Source: Mycobacterium sp. Root135
Lineage (GTDB): Bacteria > Actinomycetota > Actinomycetes > Mycobacteriales > Mycobacteriaceae
Length of the DNA stretch: 64,000 nt
Assembly (NCBI RefSeq): GCF_001426545.1
Contig: NZ_LMEZ01000004.1
Span: 572,541 to 636,540, forward strand
Reading direction: 5' to 3'
Below the pieces are notes generated by a model. The model had not been told where the DNA came from. It saw only the letters and a list, made by a program, of their open reading frames with translations, and made no database searches. Made by a program: the position numbers and the translations under genes. Below, piece by piece: positions 1 through 9,512 of this stretch (the stretch's first letter is position 1; each line of letters begins with the position of its first letter).

Positions 1-1095
1 ACTTTGTTCGCCACCGACGCGAAGGCCTTCGACGCGCGGTTGAGCGCGATCGCCAAGACCGTGTGCCCCGCCGATCCCCGGACCAAGGACCAACGCCGCG
101 CCGACGCCATCGGAGTCATATCTCACGGGGCTGATCGTCTCGCCTGCCTCTGCGAAAGCGACGACTGCCCCGCCGGGGAGAACCCGCCATCGACCGGAGT
201 CGTCGTCTACGTGATCGCGAGCGCGGACACCCTCGACGAACGGCCCGCGCCCGCTTCACCGCCGCCTGCGCCGACACCCGACGTACCCAGTGAGCCTCCG
301 ACGTCTGACGAGCCGAATGAGGCCGCGGCACCGGCGGAGTCAAACGAGCCCACCGCCCTCGACGGCGAACCCCCAGCCCTGTTCACCAAGCCCCTGCGCG
401 AACTGACCCTCACCGAAGCCCTCACCCCCACCCCGGGACGCCTCGCCCAGCTTCGACCCGCCGCCCTGATGGGTGGACAGTTCCTCCCCGGGGCGATCGC
501 CTGCCGCGCCACTGTCGGAGCCACCATCACCGCGATCGTCCACCCCGGGCAAGCCCCACCGGAACCCCGCTACCGCCCCTCTAAGAGGCTGGCCGACTTC
601 GTCCGCTGCCGCGACATGACCTGCCGCTTCCCGGGCTGCCGCGTGCCGGCGACGAATTGTGATGTCGACCATACGATTCCGTGGCCATACGGGCCCACGG
701 CGGCGTCCAACCTGAAGTGTTTATGCCGAAGACACCACTTGCTCAAAACGTTCTGGGGCGGCCAAAGGGGTTGGCGCGACGAGCAACTCGATGACGGCAC
801 CATTGTGTGGACCGCACCCGACGGCCGCACGTACGTCACCACACCGGGCAGCCGCCTGCTCTTCCCCGAACTGTCCAAACCCACCGCAAGCGTCCAGGCA
901 AGCGGTGTTCCGGTGAGTCACACCGCCGGGCTGACCATGCCACGCCGCAAGACCACCCGCGCCGAAGACCGCGCCAACCGAATCCAACGCGACCGCGAAC
1001 TCAACGAGCAGGAGCTAGCCGTCGACGACGCCGGCGCACGCCCTGGCGATGGCCAGCTCCTCGTCGGTGGGGATGACGAGGACCGTCGTGGGTGA
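1..1095 (+). CDS. 13E12-family DUF222/HNH endonuclease-like protein (5' end outside window)
   Basis: This is the C-terminal part of a 13E12 repeat family protein; the frame is open at the window edge, so the true start and most of the DUF222 domain lie upstream. An acidic, proline-rich linker (about residues 75-120) precedes the conserved PLREL segment. The HNH nuclease core then follows (about residues 197-250): [11 protein letters not shown], the DVDHTIPW metal-binding His pair and CLCRRHH. These proteins are multicopy in mycobacteria and are sometimes phage attachment targets (REP13E12). Their biochemical activity is largely untested. The last 27 codons run antisense over the 3' end of ackA, suggesting the native stop has been lost or lies in foreign sequence. 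Confidence 0.85.
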   Translation, partial: TLFATDAKAFDARLSAIAKTVCPADPRTKDQRRADAIGVISHGADRLACLCESDDCPAGENPPSTGVVVYVIASADTLDERPAPASPPPAPTPDVPSEPPTSDEPNEAAAPAESNEPTALDGEPPALFTKPLRELTLTEALTPTPGRLAQLRPAALMGGQFLPGAIACRATVGATITAIVHPGQAPPEPRYRPSKRLADFVRCRDMTCRFPGCRVPATNCDVDHTIPWPYGPTAASNLKCLCRRHHLLKTFWGGQRGWRDEQLDDGTIVWTAPDGRTYVTTPGSRLLFPELSKPTASVQASGVPVSHTAGLTMPRRKTTRAEDRANRIQRDRELNEQELAVDDAGARPGDGQLLVGGDDEDRRG

Positions 1096-2163
1096 CGTCT
1101 CGAACGAGATCCGCCGGGGTGAGCGCGCCGGGCTGTCGTTGAGATGCTCGTCGAGTTCGATGCCGAGCGGTGCGAGACCGCTGAGCGCATCCCGGCGGAC
1201 CGCGGCGTCGTTCTCGCCAACCCCGGCGGTGAACGTGATGACGTCGGTGTTGCCGAGCAGCGCCAGATAGGAGCCGATGTACTTGCGCAGCCGGTGAATG
1301 TAGACCTCGTAAGCCAATTGGGCATCCGTGTCGCCGGCCTCGATGAGACGGTGCAGCTGCCGGAAGTCGATCTCCCCGCCAAGGCCAAGAACGCCCGATT
1401 GCCGGTTGAGCATCGTCTCGATGTCGGCCATGCTCATGCCCGCCGTCCGGTTCAGGTACATGATGACGCCCGGGTCGACGTCGCCAGAGCGGGTGCCCAT
1501 CACCAACCCCTCCATCGGCGTCAAGCCCATGGACGTGTCCTGCGGCCGGCCGCCCACGATCGCCGACGCCGACGCGCCGTTGCCAAGGTGCAGCACGATC
1601 TGGTTGAGCGATTCCAACGGAACACCGAGGAACACCGCCGCCTGCTCGCTGACGTACTGGTGCGACGTGCCATGGAATCCGTAGCGGCGAATGTGCCACT
1701 GCGAGGCCACGTCTCGCGGAATGGCGTAGTGCGCGGCGGCGGCGGGCAGATCATGGAAGTACGCCGTGTCGAACACCGCCACGTGCGGCAGATCCGGTAG
1801 CACCTTGCGGGCCACCTCGATGCCGACGATCGCCGGCGGGTTGTGCAACGGAGCCAACGGCGCGAGCGTCTCCAGCGTGGCAATCAGCGCGTCGTCGACG
1901 ACCGTCGGCCGGTACAGGTCTGGCCCGCCGTGCACGACGCGGTGACCGACCGCCACCAACCCCAACGAATCCAGATCAAGCCCGGCCTCGGACAGCTCGT
2001 CGAACGCCGCCCGCAGCGCTGCCTCGTGGTCGGCGATCGGTCCGGCGCCGATCCGCTCGACGATGCCGTCGGCCAGCTGACGTCCCGAATCCGGCTCGAC
2101 CACGGCATATTTCAACGACGACGACCCACAGTTCAGCACCAGCACGGTGCGCGCGGCGCTCAC
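1015..2163 (-). CDS. ackA: Acetate kinase AckA
   Basis: Cytoplasmic acetate kinase, interconverting acetyl phosphate + ADP and acetate + ATP. At 382 aa it is close to the usual length of about 400. Visible motifs are the N-terminal phosphate loop [10 protein letters not shown] (residues 10-19), HRVVHGG with Arg75, the catalytic FDTAYFH with Asp132, [15 protein letters not shown] and the C-terminal PTDEE. The GTG start overlaps the pta stop as GTGA, so the two genes are translationally coupled and form the acetate assimilation/overflow pathway. The 3' end overlaps the converging HNH gene by 81 bases. In M. tuberculosis the corresponding gene is followed by pknG; here the HNH gene sits there instead. 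Confidence 0.96.
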   Translation of the reverse strand: MSAARTVLVLNCGSSSLKYAVVEPDSGRQLADGIVERIGAGPIADHEAALRAAFDELSEAGLDLDSLGLVAVGHRVVHGGPDLYRPTVVDDALIATLETLAPLAPLHNPPAIVGIEVARKVLPDLPHVAVFDTAYFHDLPAAAAHYAIPRDVASQWHIRRYGFHGTSHQYVSEQAAVFLGVPLESLNQIVLHLGNGASASAIVGGRPQDTSMGLTPMEGLVMGTRSGDVDPGVIMYLNRTAGMSMADIETMLNRQSGVLGLGGEIDFRQLHRLIEAGDTDAQLAYEVYIHRLRKYIGSYLALLGNTDVITFTAGVGENDAAVRRDALSGLAPLGIELDEHLNDSPARSPRRISFETSPTTVLVIPTDEELAIARACAGVVDG

Positions 2164-4232
2164 TTGCCCTGCGCCTGGATTGCGGTGATCGCCACGGTGT
2201 TGACGATGTCCTCGACGAGCGCGCCCCGCGACAGGTCGTTGACCGGTTTGTTGAGCCCCTGCAGCACCGGCCCGATGGCGATCGCACCCGCGCTGCGCTG
2301 TACCGCCTTGTAGGTGTTGTTGCCCGTGTTGAGGTCAGGGAAGATCAGCACCGTCGCCCGGCCCGCCACCTTGGAGTCGGGCATCTTGGTGGCCGCCACC
2401 GACGGCTCCACCGCGGCGTCGTACTGGATGGGCCCCTCGACCAACAGGTCGGGTTCCCGGGATCGCACCAATTCGGTTGCCGTCCTTACCTTGTCGACGT
2501 CGGCACCCGTACCCGACGTACCCGTCGAGTAGGACAGCATCGCCACCCGGGGCTCGATGCCGAATTGCGCGGCGGTGCGCGCCGACGAGATGGCGATGTC
2601 GGCGAGCTGCTCGGCCGTGGGGTCGGGCACGATCGCGCAGTCACCATAGGCCAGCACCTCGTCGGCGAGGCACATCAGGAAGATGCTCGACACCGTCGAC
2701 ACGTCGGGAAGCGTCTTGATGATCTCGAACGCGGGCCGAACCGTATGCGCGGTGGTGTGTTTGGCCCCGGAGACCATACCGTCCACCATACCGTTGTGCA
2801 CCAGCATCGTGCCGAAGTACGACACGTCGTGAATGGTCTCGCGCGCCTGCTCCACAGTCACACCCTTGCGCTTGCGCAGTTCGGCGTACTGCTCGGCAAA
2901 CTTGTCGCACAGCTCACTGGTCTGCGGGTCGACCACCGTGGCCGCCGAGAGGTCGACGCCCAATTCCGCTGCGCGGGCCCGGATCGCGGACTCCTCGCCG
3001 AGGATGGTCAGGTCGGCCACCGACCGCTGCAGCAGCCGGCCCGCCGCCTTGAGGATGCGGTCGTCGTCACCCTCCGGCAGCACGATCCGCTTGCGGTCCG
3101 AGCGTGCCCGGTCCTGCAACTGGTAGGTGAACATCTGGGGCGTCACCACCGACGGCACCGAAATAGACAGCTGCGCAAGTAGATCAGCGGTGTCTACGTA
3201 GGTGTCCATCAAGGACAGCGCGGTGTCGATCTTGCGATTCGAGTCGGCCGTCACGCGTCCGCGAGCCGACGCCACGGCCCGCGCGGTGTCGTAGGTTCCG
3301 AGCTCAGTGGTGACGACCGGCAGCCGCAGGCCAAGGCCGGATACCAGCGCCGCGATCGACGGGTGCAGTGGCAGGCCACCGTTGAGGATCATGCACGACA
3401 GCGACGGAAAGCCTTCTGCCGCATGCGCACTCGCGACGGCCAGCACGACGTCGGAACGGTCACCCGGCGTGATCACCGCCATGCCCTCGCGCAGCCGCTC
3501 CAGCACGTGCTCGGCCGTCATCCCCGCGACGAGGACGCCGAGCGCCTCACGGTGCAGCAGGTCTTCGTCACCGCTCATCACCGCGCCATGGACGGCAACC
3601 GTCAGCTCCGCGACCGAGGGCGCCACCAGAAGAGGCTCCTCCGGAAGCACGTAGCTCTTCGGGGCGACGCGCTTGAGCGCCTCGGCGACCGCGGTCAGCT
3701 CGGCCGGATCGCACCGGTTGGCCACCACCGCGGCGGTGTGGGCGTGCTGGCCTGCGATCTCGGCCAGACACAACTCGACGACGTGGGCGACGTCCTCCGG
3801 AGTGCGGTCGGCGGCGCGCACGGCGAGGACGATGGGCGCCCCAAGGTTGACGGCGATCCGCGCGTTGACCGACAACTCGCTCGGCGATGCGACGTCGGTG
3901 TAGTCGCTGCCGACGATCAGGACGGCGTCACACCGTTCGGCCACCTGGTGGTAGCGGTCGACGATCTCCGACAGCGCCGAATCGGGGTCGTCGTGCAGCT
4001 GCTGATAGCCGACGCCGACGCACTCGCCGTAGCTCAGGCCCGCCGTGGTGTGGGCGATCAGCAGGTCGAGGATGTAGTCGCGATCCTCGCCCATGCGGGT
4101 GATCGGGCGGAACACCCCAACCTTGGCGACGGTCGCGGCGAGGCGGTGCAGAATGCCCAGCGCGATCGTCGACTTTCCGGTGTCCCCTTCGGGCGACGCT
4201 ATGTATATGGCCGAAACACTCGTTGGGGTCAC
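2160..4232 (-). CDS. pta: Phosphate acetyltransferase Pta (long form)
   Basis: Pta converts acetyl-CoA + phosphate to acetyl phosphate + CoA, feeding the coupled acetate kinase. The 690 aa length marks the long two-part form. An N-terminal CobQ/DRTGG-like regulatory part carries a P-loop-like [10 protein letters not shown] (residues 13-22). The catalytic PTA domain occupies about residues 360-685, with [17 protein letters not shown] and PDLNTGN signatures. The gene starts 18 bases downstream of the fgd stop, so fgd-pta-ackA may be one transcript. Gene order fgd1-pta-ackA matches that known in M. tuberculosis. Confidence 0.96.
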   Translation of the reverse strand: MTPTSVSAIYIASPEGDTGKSTIALGILHRLAATVAKVGVFRPITRMGEDRDYILDLLIAHTTAGLSYGECVGVGYQQLHDDPDSALSEIVDRYHQVAERCDAVLIVGSDYTDVASPSELSVNARIAVNLGAPIVLAVRAADRTPEDVAHVVELCLAEIAGQHAHTAAVVANRCDPAELTAVAEALKRVAPKSYVLPEEPLLVAPSVAELTVAVHGAVMSGDEDLLHREALGVLVAGMTAEHVLERLREGMAVITPGDRSDVVLAVASAHAAEGFPSLSCMILNGGLPLHPSIAALVSGLGLRLPVVTTELGTYDTARAVASARGRVTADSNRKIDTALSLMDTYVDTADLLAQLSISVPSVVTPQMFTYQLQDRARSDRKRIVLPEGDDDRILKAAGRLLQRSVADLTILGEESAIRARAAELGVDLSAATVVDPQTSELCDKFAEQYAELRKRKGVTVEQARETIHDVSYFGTMLVHNGMVDGMVSGAKHTTAHTVRPAFEIIKTLPDVSTVSSIFLMCLADEVLAYGDCAIVPDPTAEQLADIAISSARTAAQFGIEPRVAMLSYSTGTSGTGADVDKVRTATELVRSREPDLLVEGPIQYDAAVEPSVAATKMPDSKVAGRATVLIFPDLNTGNNTYKAVQRSAGAIAIGPVLQGLNKPVNDLSRGALVEDIVNTVAITAIQAQGK

Positions 4233-4250
4233 GAGTGCCAGCCTGCCAAA

Positions 4251-5261
4251 TCAGCCGAGCTTCCGCAGCCGCGGCTCCAGGTCGCGCTGGAAGAGCTCCA
4301 GGAAGCGGCGCTGGTCGTGGCCCGGGGCGTGGAAGACGAGGTGGTTGAGTCCGTAGTCGACGTAGTCCTTGACCTTGGCGACGGCCTCGTCGGGATCCGA
4401 CGCGACGATCCAGCGCTTGGCGACCTGCTCGATGGGCAGTTCGTCGGCGGCCTTCTCCATCTCCAGCGGGTCGTGGATGTTGGTCTTCTGCTCGGCGGTC
4501 AACGACAGCGGCGCCCAGAAGCGGGTGTTCTCCAGCGCCAGCTCGGGATCGGTGTCGTAGGAGATCTTGATCTCGATCATCCGGTCGATGGCGTCGGGGG
4601 CCTTTCCAGCGGCCTCCTCGCCTTCCTTCACCGCGGGGATGAGCTTGTCCTTGTAGAGCTCCTCGCCCTTGCCGGAGGTGCAGATGAACCCGTCACCCGC
4701 GCGGCCCGCGTACTTGGCCACCTGGGGCCCGCCGGCGGCGATGTAGATCGGGATGCCACCCTCGGGGACGTCGTAGATGGACGCGCCCTTGGTCTTGTAG
4801 TACTCACCCTCGAAGTCGACGCGGTCGCCAAGCCACAGCTCGCGCATGAGGCGGACGGATTCACGCAGCCGCGCGTAGCGCTCCTTGAACTCCGGCCACT
4901 CGCCCTCGAAGCCGGTGGCGATCTCGTTGAGCGACTCGCCGGTGCCAACGCCGAGGAAGATCCGGTCGGGGTACAGACATCCCATCGTGGCGAACGCCTG
5001 CGCGATCACCGCCGGGTTGTAGCGGAAGGTCGGCGTCAGCACCGAGGTGCCGAGCACTAGCCGCTTGGTGCGCTCGCCGACGGCCGTCATCCACGCCAGC
5101 GAGAACGGCGCGTGCCCGCCCTCGTGGCGCCACGGCTGGAAGTGATCACTGACAGTCGCGCTGTCCATGCCGTGCGCCTCGGCCTCAACGGCCAGCTCGA
5201 CGAGTTCCCGCGGGGCGAACTGTTCCGCCGACGCCTTGTATCCCAACTTGAGTTCAGCCAC
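4251..5261 (-). CDS. fgd: F420-dependent glucose-6-phosphate dehydrogenase Fgd
   Basis: This enzyme oxidises glucose-6-phosphate to 6-phosphogluconolactone while reducing coenzyme F420. It is the main source of F420H2 in mycobacteria and is needed for activation of nitroimidazole prodrugs. The 336 aa TIM-barrel protein matches the M. tuberculosis enzyme in length. The active-site residues known from that structure are all present at the same numbers: Asp39, His40, Trp44 and Glu109. The start is a GTG preceded by a purine-rich AGAAAAGAAG. It is divergent from the metallo-hydrolase gene, sharing a 59-base intergenic region. Confidence 0.96.
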   Translation of the reverse strand: MAELKLGYKASAEQFAPRELVELAVEAEAHGMDSATVSDHFQPWRHEGGHAPFSLAWMTAVGERTKRLVLGTSVLTPTFRYNPAVIAQAFATMGCLYPDRIFLGVGTGESLNEIATGFEGEWPEFKERYARLRESVRLMRELWLGDRVDFEGEYYKTKGASIYDVPEGGIPIYIAAGGPQVAKYAGRAGDGFICTSGKGEELYKDKLIPAVKEGEEAAGKAPDAIDRMIEIKISYDTDPELALENTRFWAPLSLTAEQKTNIHDPLEMEKAADELPIEQVAKRWIVASDPDEAVAKVKDYVDYGLNHLVFHAPGHDQRRFLELFQRDLEPRLRKLG

Positions 5262-5308
5262 GCTTCTTTTCTACTCCTGGGGCCGACGGGATATTCCACC
5301 CGTCTCGA

Positions 5309-5314
5309 TACACT
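5309..5314 (+). promoter_or_regulatory. Candidate -10 element for a leaderless metallo-hydrolase transcript
   Basis: TACACT fits the mycobacterial TANNNT -10 consensus and ends 6 bases before the ATG at 5321. A transcript starting at the normal distance would begin at or beside the start codon. No good Shine-Dalgarno sequence precedes that ATG, which agrees with leaderless translation. No clear -35 is visible. Confidence 0.45.
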
Positions 5315-5320
5315 CCTCAC

Positions 5321-6061
5321 ATGGCGGCCCTAACAGCCATCACCGACTCCGTGCACTTCGCCCAGACCGACCTGGTCAACTGGACGCTGGTCACCGATGG
5401 CAGTGGTGTCGTAATCATCGATGCTGGCTTCCCAGGTCAACGCGACGAAGTCCTCGACTCGGTGCGTCAGCTTGGCTTCGACGTCGACGACATTCACGCG
5501 ATCCTGCTCACCCACGCCCACGTCGACCATTTCGGCTCAGCCATTTGGTTTGCGAAAACCCATGGGACGCCGGTGTTTTGCCACGCCAGCGAGGTGGGAC
5601 ACGCCCATCGCGACTACCTCGAGCAGGTGTCGCCGATCGCGCTGGCGGCCAAGGCCTGGCAGCCGAAGTATCTGAAGTGGTCCTTCGACATCACCCGCGT
5701 CGGCGCACTGACGCGCGCCGCCATCCCCACCGCGCACGCCCTCACCGACGAGGTGGCAGCGGCACTGCCCGGAACGCCGACGGTCATCGCGACGCCCGGC
5801 CACACCGGCGGGCACTGCTCGTATCTGGTTGACGGCGTGCTCGTCAGCGGGGACGCTCTCGTCACCGGACACCCGGTGTCGTCGCACCGCGGCCCGCAAC
5901 TGCTTCCCGGTCTGTTCAACCACGATCAGGCCGCCTGCGTCCGCAGCCTCTCGGCGTTGGAAGTGCTGGACGCCGAGGTGCTGCTGCCGGGTCACGGGCC
6001 GGCCTGGCGGGGTTCGGTCCGCGAGGCGGCGAAGCTAGCAGCCGCGGCGGCCGCTAGCTAA
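5321..6061 (+). CDS. Metallo-beta-lactamase-fold hydrolase
   Basis: A 246 aa soluble MBL-fold protein, corresponding by position and type to the gene beside fgd1 in M. tuberculosis (Rv0406c from memory). The zinc motif HAHVDH spans residues 65-70. The further ligands are visible as the His of TPGHTGGH, the Asp of SGDALVTGH and the His of LLPGHGP, so both metal sites look intact. The substrate is unknown; the family includes glyoxalase II-like thioesterases, lactonases and nucleases. Its stop overlaps that of the converging small membrane gene by a few bases. Confidence 0.85.
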   Translation: MAALTAITDSVHFAQTDLVNWTLVTDGSGVVIIDAGFPGQRDEVLDSVRQLGFDVDDIHAILLTHAHVDHFGSAIWFAKTHGTPVFCHASEVGHAHRDYLEQVSPIALAAKAWQPKYLKWSFDITRVGALTRAAIPTAHALTDEVAAALPGTPTVIATPGHTGGHCSYLVDGVLVSGDALVTGHPVSSHRGPQLLPGLFNHDQAACVRSLSALEVLDAEVLLPGHGPAWRGSVREAAKLAAAAAAS

Positions 6062-6348
6062 GTAAGCAGTTCGTACCCGAGCAAGAAGATTCCGGTCAGC
6101 AGGAAGCCGCACCCAAGCACGATCGTCGGCATGAGGATCGTCTGGTCGAGTTCCTCTGGGTCGCGCGCGTCCGAGGCGACGGGCCCGTAGAGGGCGCTGC
6201 CGACCGACGACTCCCGAAACCTGCTCAGCGCCCGGCCGACTCGCTCGTTGGGCCGCTTGCCGACGTGGGAGCGCAGCCCCACCCCTGCGACGAAGGTCAA
6301 CAGGCCCGCGGCCATGATCAGCCAGCCCACGATCAGCTCAGAGAGCAT
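6058..6348 (-). CDS. Small two-segment membrane protein, unknown function
   Basis: A 96 aa protein with a hydrophobic segment at about residues 5-24 and another at about 72-94. Between them lies a charged stretch rich in Arg, Asp and Glu. The predicted topology is a hairpin with the central loop probably cytoplasmic. No catalytic motif is visible. It lies 19 bases downstream of the LLM oxidoreductase stop on the same strand and could share its transcript. I do not recognise a named family. Confidence 0.7.
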   Translation of the reverse strand: MLSELIVGWLIMAAGLLTFVAGVGLRSHVGKRPNERVGRALSRFRESSVGSALYGPVASDARDPEELDQTILMPTIVLGCGFLLTGIFLLGYELLT

Positions 6349-6367
6349 CCTTCGAGCGTAGCCGCCC

Positions 6368-7483
6368 CTACAACCCCCACCGCGTGGCGATCAGCTCGTG
6401 GGACCGCAGCCGGTCGGCGTGGCGGTGGGTGACGGAGGTGATCACCAGTTCGTCGGCACCGCTGAGCCGTTGCAACGCGTCGAGACGATGGGCAACCTGA
6501 TCGGGGTCGCCGACGAATTGCGTTGCGGTGCGATCCTTGACCACGTCCAGCTGCTCGGTCGTCAGGGGTTGCGTGGATGCCGGGTCGGGGTACGGCACGG
6601 CGCCGTCGCCCGCACGGATGGCGTAGACCCACTGTCCGTAAGACGACGCGAGTTGTTCGGCGGTGGCGGTGTCGTCGGCCACCACGACGTCGGCGGACAC
6701 CACGACGTAGGGCTCCCGAAGAGCGGCCGACGGTTGGAAGTTCTCGCGGTAGACGTCGACGGCCTCGAGCGCCGTCGCCGGCGTGATGTGGTAGCTCGCG
6801 ACGAACGGGAGACCGAACTTCGCAGCCACCCTTGCACTCTGGCCCTTGCTGCTGCCGAACACCCACGGCCGCAACGCAGCTCCCTCCCCCGGCACGGCGT
6901 GCACCTCGACGCCGTCGACGCGGTAGGTGCCGTCGACCATGGCGAGGATGTCGGCGACCTGGTCGGCGAAGTCCGGGGCGTTGGCTTCGGGCTGCTGCAA
7001 CACCGACATTCGGGCCCGCAGGCGCGGGTTGCGCATCATGGCGCTCAGGTCGAACGGCGTCGGGACGACGACGCCGTCGACCTCCTGCCAGACCCGGGGA
7101 GCCTTCGCCGGCCCGGCAGGCATCGTCGCGGTGATCTCCTCCCGGCGGCGTTGGCCGGAACGCCCCACCCCGAGGTCGACGCGACCGGGGTACAGCGCGT
7201 CGAGGATGCCGAAGCTCTCCACCACCGCAACGGCCGTGGTGTAGCCGAGCTGGACGGCGGCCGCACCGACCTGGATGCGCTCGGTGGCCGCGGCCAATTG
7301 GCCGATAAGCACCGCGGGCGACGAACTCGCCACGGAGACGAAGTGGTGCTCGGCGAGCCAGTACCGGCGATAGCCCCAGCGTTCGGCGTGCTGAGCGAGG
7401 TCGACGGTGTTGCGCAGCGCAGTGGCGGCGTCGCCGCCCTCGCTGATCGGCGCGAGGTCGAGGATGGACAGCGGCACGGTCAC
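6368..7483 (-). CDS. LLM-class flavin-dependent oxidoreductase (MsnO8-type)
   Basis: A luciferase-like TIM-barrel monooxygenase of 371 aa. The opening VPLSILDLAPI, the WLAEHHF segment (about residues 42-48) and DLGVGRSGQRR (about residues 103-113) are typical of the MsnO8-like LLM branch. It probably uses FMNH2 supplied by a separate reductase; the substrate cannot be read from sequence. I chose the GTG start at 7483 because it overlaps the stop of the upstream acetyltransferase as GTGA. The frame stays open further upstream, but that part is antisense-like to no family and overlaps the acetyltransferase. Confidence 0.85.
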   Translation of the reverse strand: MTVPLSILDLAPISEGGDAATALRNTVDLAQHAERWGYRRYWLAEHHFVSVASSSPAVLIGQLAAATERIQVGAAAVQLGYTTAVAVVESFGILDALYPGRVDLGVGRSGQRRREEITATMPAGPAKAPRVWQEVDGVVVPTPFDLSAMMRNPRLRARMSVLQQPEANAPDFADQVADILAMVDGTYRVDGVEVHAVPGEGAALRPWVFGSSKGQSARVAAKFGLPFVASYHITPATALEAVDVYRENFQPSAALREPYVVVSADVVVADDTATAEQLASSYGQWVYAIRAGDGAVPYPDPASTQPLTTEQLDVVKDRTATQFVGDPDQVAHRLDALQRLSGADELVITSVTHRHADRLRSHELIATRWGL

Positions 7484-7986
7484 GGCTGCAGCTCCTTCGC
7501 GAAGGCAATCGGGTAGACGTCGCCGTCGGCAGGCAGCGGTTCGGTGAGTCTGGTGTAGCCGGCGGCCAGGTAGAGGGCCTCGGCCTCGGGCTGGCGGTCG
7601 CCGGTGGTCAGGTAGACGCGGCGGTAGCCACGCTCGACGATCGCGGCCTCGAGCTCGACGAGCAGCACCCGTCCCAAACCGCGGCGACGATGCCCGCTGT
7701 CGGTCCAAATGCGCTTGAGTTCGGCGGTGTGCTCGTCGAAGCGGCAGAACGCGCCGCCCGTCACGGGGGTGCCGTCGACCAGCCCGATCAGCATGCCGCC
7801 CGTTGGCGCTGCGAACTGGGCCGCCGGGAAGCCGCGCAGCCACGAGGTCACCGTCGCGGGTGTGCCGCCGTAGCGGGTGGAGTACTCGACGGCGAGTTCA
7901 GCCATCAGCGGCTCGGCCAGCGCGTCGTCCTGGCCGACGGTGACGAATCGCAGTCCGTCGACGGTGGGCAGAGTCATCACCTTCAT
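7480..7986 (-). CDS. GNAT-family N-acetyltransferase
   Basis: A GNAT-fold acyltransferase of about 168 aa. The acetyl-CoA binding motif A is visible as the stretch ending RRRGLGRVLLVELE, preceded by the KRIWTDSGHR strand and followed by GYRRVYLTTGDRQPEA. The frame continues upstream as far as 8154, but that would run into the SDR promoter. I start at the Met of MKVMTLPTVDG; MTLPTV at 7977, with AAGG just before it, and MAAARN at 8028 are alternatives. It is coupled to the LLM gene by a GTGA overlap, so the two may act on related metabolites. Confidence 0.8.
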   Translation of the reverse strand: MKVMTLPTVDGLRFVTVGQDDALAEPLMAELAVEYSTRYGGTPATVTSWLRGFPAAQFAAPTGGMLIGLVDGTPVTGGAFCRFDEHTAELKRIWTDSGHRRRGLGRVLLVELEAAIVERGYRRVYLTTGDRQPEAEALYLAAGYTRLTEPLPADGDVYPIAFAKELQP

Positions 7987-8070
7987 GTCTACCGCCAACT
8001 GGCCGCCCGCATTCCGCGCCGCGGCCATCAGCTCGTGCTGATCGAAAGAACTCCCTCTTGGGATCCAAAC

Positions 8071-8086
8071 TTGACACGTGTAAAGT
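8071..8086 (+). promoter_or_regulatory. Compact promoter with overlapping palindromic operator upstream of the SDR gene
   Basis: TTGACACGTGTAAA (8071-8084) is an inverted repeat with one mismatch per arm around the 8-base core ACACGTGT. The TAAAGT at 8081-8086 fits a TANNNT -10, leaving 8 bases to the ATG at 8095, so the transcript is probably leaderless. A protein bound to the palindrome would cover the -10. Such sites are typical of TetR-family regulators, but no regulator gene is adjacent. Confidence 0.55.
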
Positions 8087-8094
8087 TTTTCCGC

Positions 8095-8952
8095 ATGGAC
8101 AACATCAGGGGCAGAACCGTCGCCATCACCGGAGCCGCCCGCGGCATCGGACACGCCACCGCCAAGGCTCTTCTCAACCGCGGCGCGCGGGTGGTCATCG
8201 GAGACCGCGACGTCGCGGTGCTCGAATCGGCAGTAACCGGCTTGGCAAAGTACGGCCAGGTCACCGGCTATCCCCTCGACGTGACCGACCGGGAATCATT
8301 CGAAATGTTCCTCGACAAGGCACGCACCGACGGCGACGGCCACATCGACGTCCTGATCAACAACGCGGGCGTCATGCCCGTCGGCCCGTTCCTCGAGCAG
8401 TCCGAGCAGTCGATCCGCTCCTCCATCGAGGTCAACTTCTACGGCGTGCTCACCGGCTGCCAGCTGGTGCTGCCCGAAATGGTGCGCCGCCGCCGCGGAC
8501 ACGTCGTCAACATCGCGTCGATGGCAGGCATGGTCGCGGTACCCGGCCAGGTCGTCTACGCCGGAACCAAGTTCGCCGTCGTCGGCCTCACCACCGCGAT
8601 GGCCGACGAGTTCGCGCCGCAGGGCGTCGAGGTCACCTGCATCCTGCCGACGTTCACCAACACCGAACTGATCTCGGGCACCAAGAACACCGGCGCGCAG
8701 AAGCCGGTCGAACCCGAGGACATCGCGGCGGCCATCGTGAAGTCACTCGACAAGCCGAAGACCCACGTCTCGGTGCCAGGCCCGCTGCGCTTCGTCGGCG
8801 CCGTCACCTCGATGCTCGGACCGCGCGGCAGGCGTTGGCTGTCCAAGCAGATGGGCAACGACCACGTCTTCCTGCAGTTCGACACCACGGCGCGCAAGGC
8901 CTACGAGGACCGCGCGCAGGCTGCGGTCGGCGTGCTCGAGAAGTCGGACTAG
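8095..8952 (+). CDS. Short-chain dehydrogenase/reductase
   Basis: A classical SDR of 285 aa, an NAD(P)-dependent oxidoreductase. The Rossmann motif TGAARGIGHA begins at about residue 11, INNAG lies at about residue 85, and the catalytic set is NIASMAG followed by YAGTK. The C-terminal extension of about 60 residues beyond the core resembles mycobacterial SDRs that reduce lipid-like ketones, but the substrate is unknown. Start at ATG 8095 is supported by the promoter placement. The upstream acetyltransferase is divergent. Confidence 0.88.
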   Translation: MDNIRGRTVAITGAARGIGHATAKALLNRGARVVIGDRDVAVLESAVTGLAKYGQVTGYPLDVTDRESFEMFLDKARTDGDGHIDVLINNAGVMPVGPFLEQSEQSIRSSIEVNFYGVLTGCQLVLPEMVRRRRGHVVNIASMAGMVAVPGQVVYAGTKFAVVGLTTAMADEFAPQGVEVTCILPTFTNTELISGTKNTGAQKPVEPEDIAAAIVKSLDKPKTHVSVPGPLRFVGAVTSMLGPRGRRWLSKQMGNDHVFLQFDTTARKAYEDRAQAAVGVLEKSD

Positions 8953-8962
8953 CCCGCGCGGA

Positions 8963-9481
8963 CTAGAAGAGCGGCTCGGTCACGTAGACGTTCAGCGGGC
9001 GCACCAGCAGTTCCGACGCCACCGGCGTGAACCGGAAGAACGAGTAGTCGATCGAGCACGTCGGCCGACACGTCTCGATGCTGAACTGGCCCAACATGTC
9101 TCGCTGCCACGGCAGCCGAGCCCGATGTGCCCGAGCCCGCTCGATTTCGCAGACGAACGGCTCCCAGTCGAAGGCGTCGAGCAGCTCGCTCCAGCCACCC
9201 GCGAGCGGGTAGACGGTGTCGGCGAGCAGGTATCCGTGGAACACCTGCTCCTCGTCGATGGTCGGCGGACTCGCCACGTCGGCGGTCTGCAGGAACCAGC
9301 TGGCCGAGTCGGCGACGGCGTCACCGTGAACCATGCGGCTCAGCGTCATGACGACGCTCAGCTCGGCGCGTGCCTCGTCCTCCGATTCGTACACCCGGGG
9401 AACCTCGATAGAGTCGGAGGCGCCGGCGAAGCGATCCGGTGTCCCGCGCAGGTAGTACACCAGATGATCCGAGCCCGACAT
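8963..9481 (-). CDS. Hypothetical protein, 172 aa
   Basis: No family recognised. The protein is soluble, acidic in its first half and has no membrane segment. It contains three Cys, two of them in an ETCRPTCS stretch (about residues 136-143), and several aromatic residues. I chose the ATG that gives MSGSDHLVYYLRG; an upstream in-frame start would overlap the next gene and add a low-complexity Arg/Ser stretch. It lies downstream of a second small unknown gene on the same strand with a 31-base gap, so the two may be co-transcribed. Confidence 0.65.
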   Translation of the reverse strand: MSGSDHLVYYLRGTPDRFAGASDSIEVPRVYESEDEARAELSVVMTLSRMVHGDAVADSASWFLQTADVASPPTIDEEQVFHGYLLADTVYPLAGGWSELLDAFDWEPFVCEIERARAHRARLPWQRDMLGQFSIETCRPTCSIDYSFFRFTPVASELLVRPLNVYVTEPLF

Positions 9482-9512
9482 GGGACGAGAGTACGTGCGG
9501 CGACCGACAGAC

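Noticed and set aside
1..1095. An intact insertion sequence or prophage at the left edge
   Set aside because: No transposase, integrase or terminal inverted repeats are visible; only the HNH gene is present.
3363..5060. A long open frame on the plus strand, antisense to pta and fgd
   Set aside because: It has no recognisable motif, mirrors the codon bias of the true genes on the minus strand and overlaps two certain enzymes.
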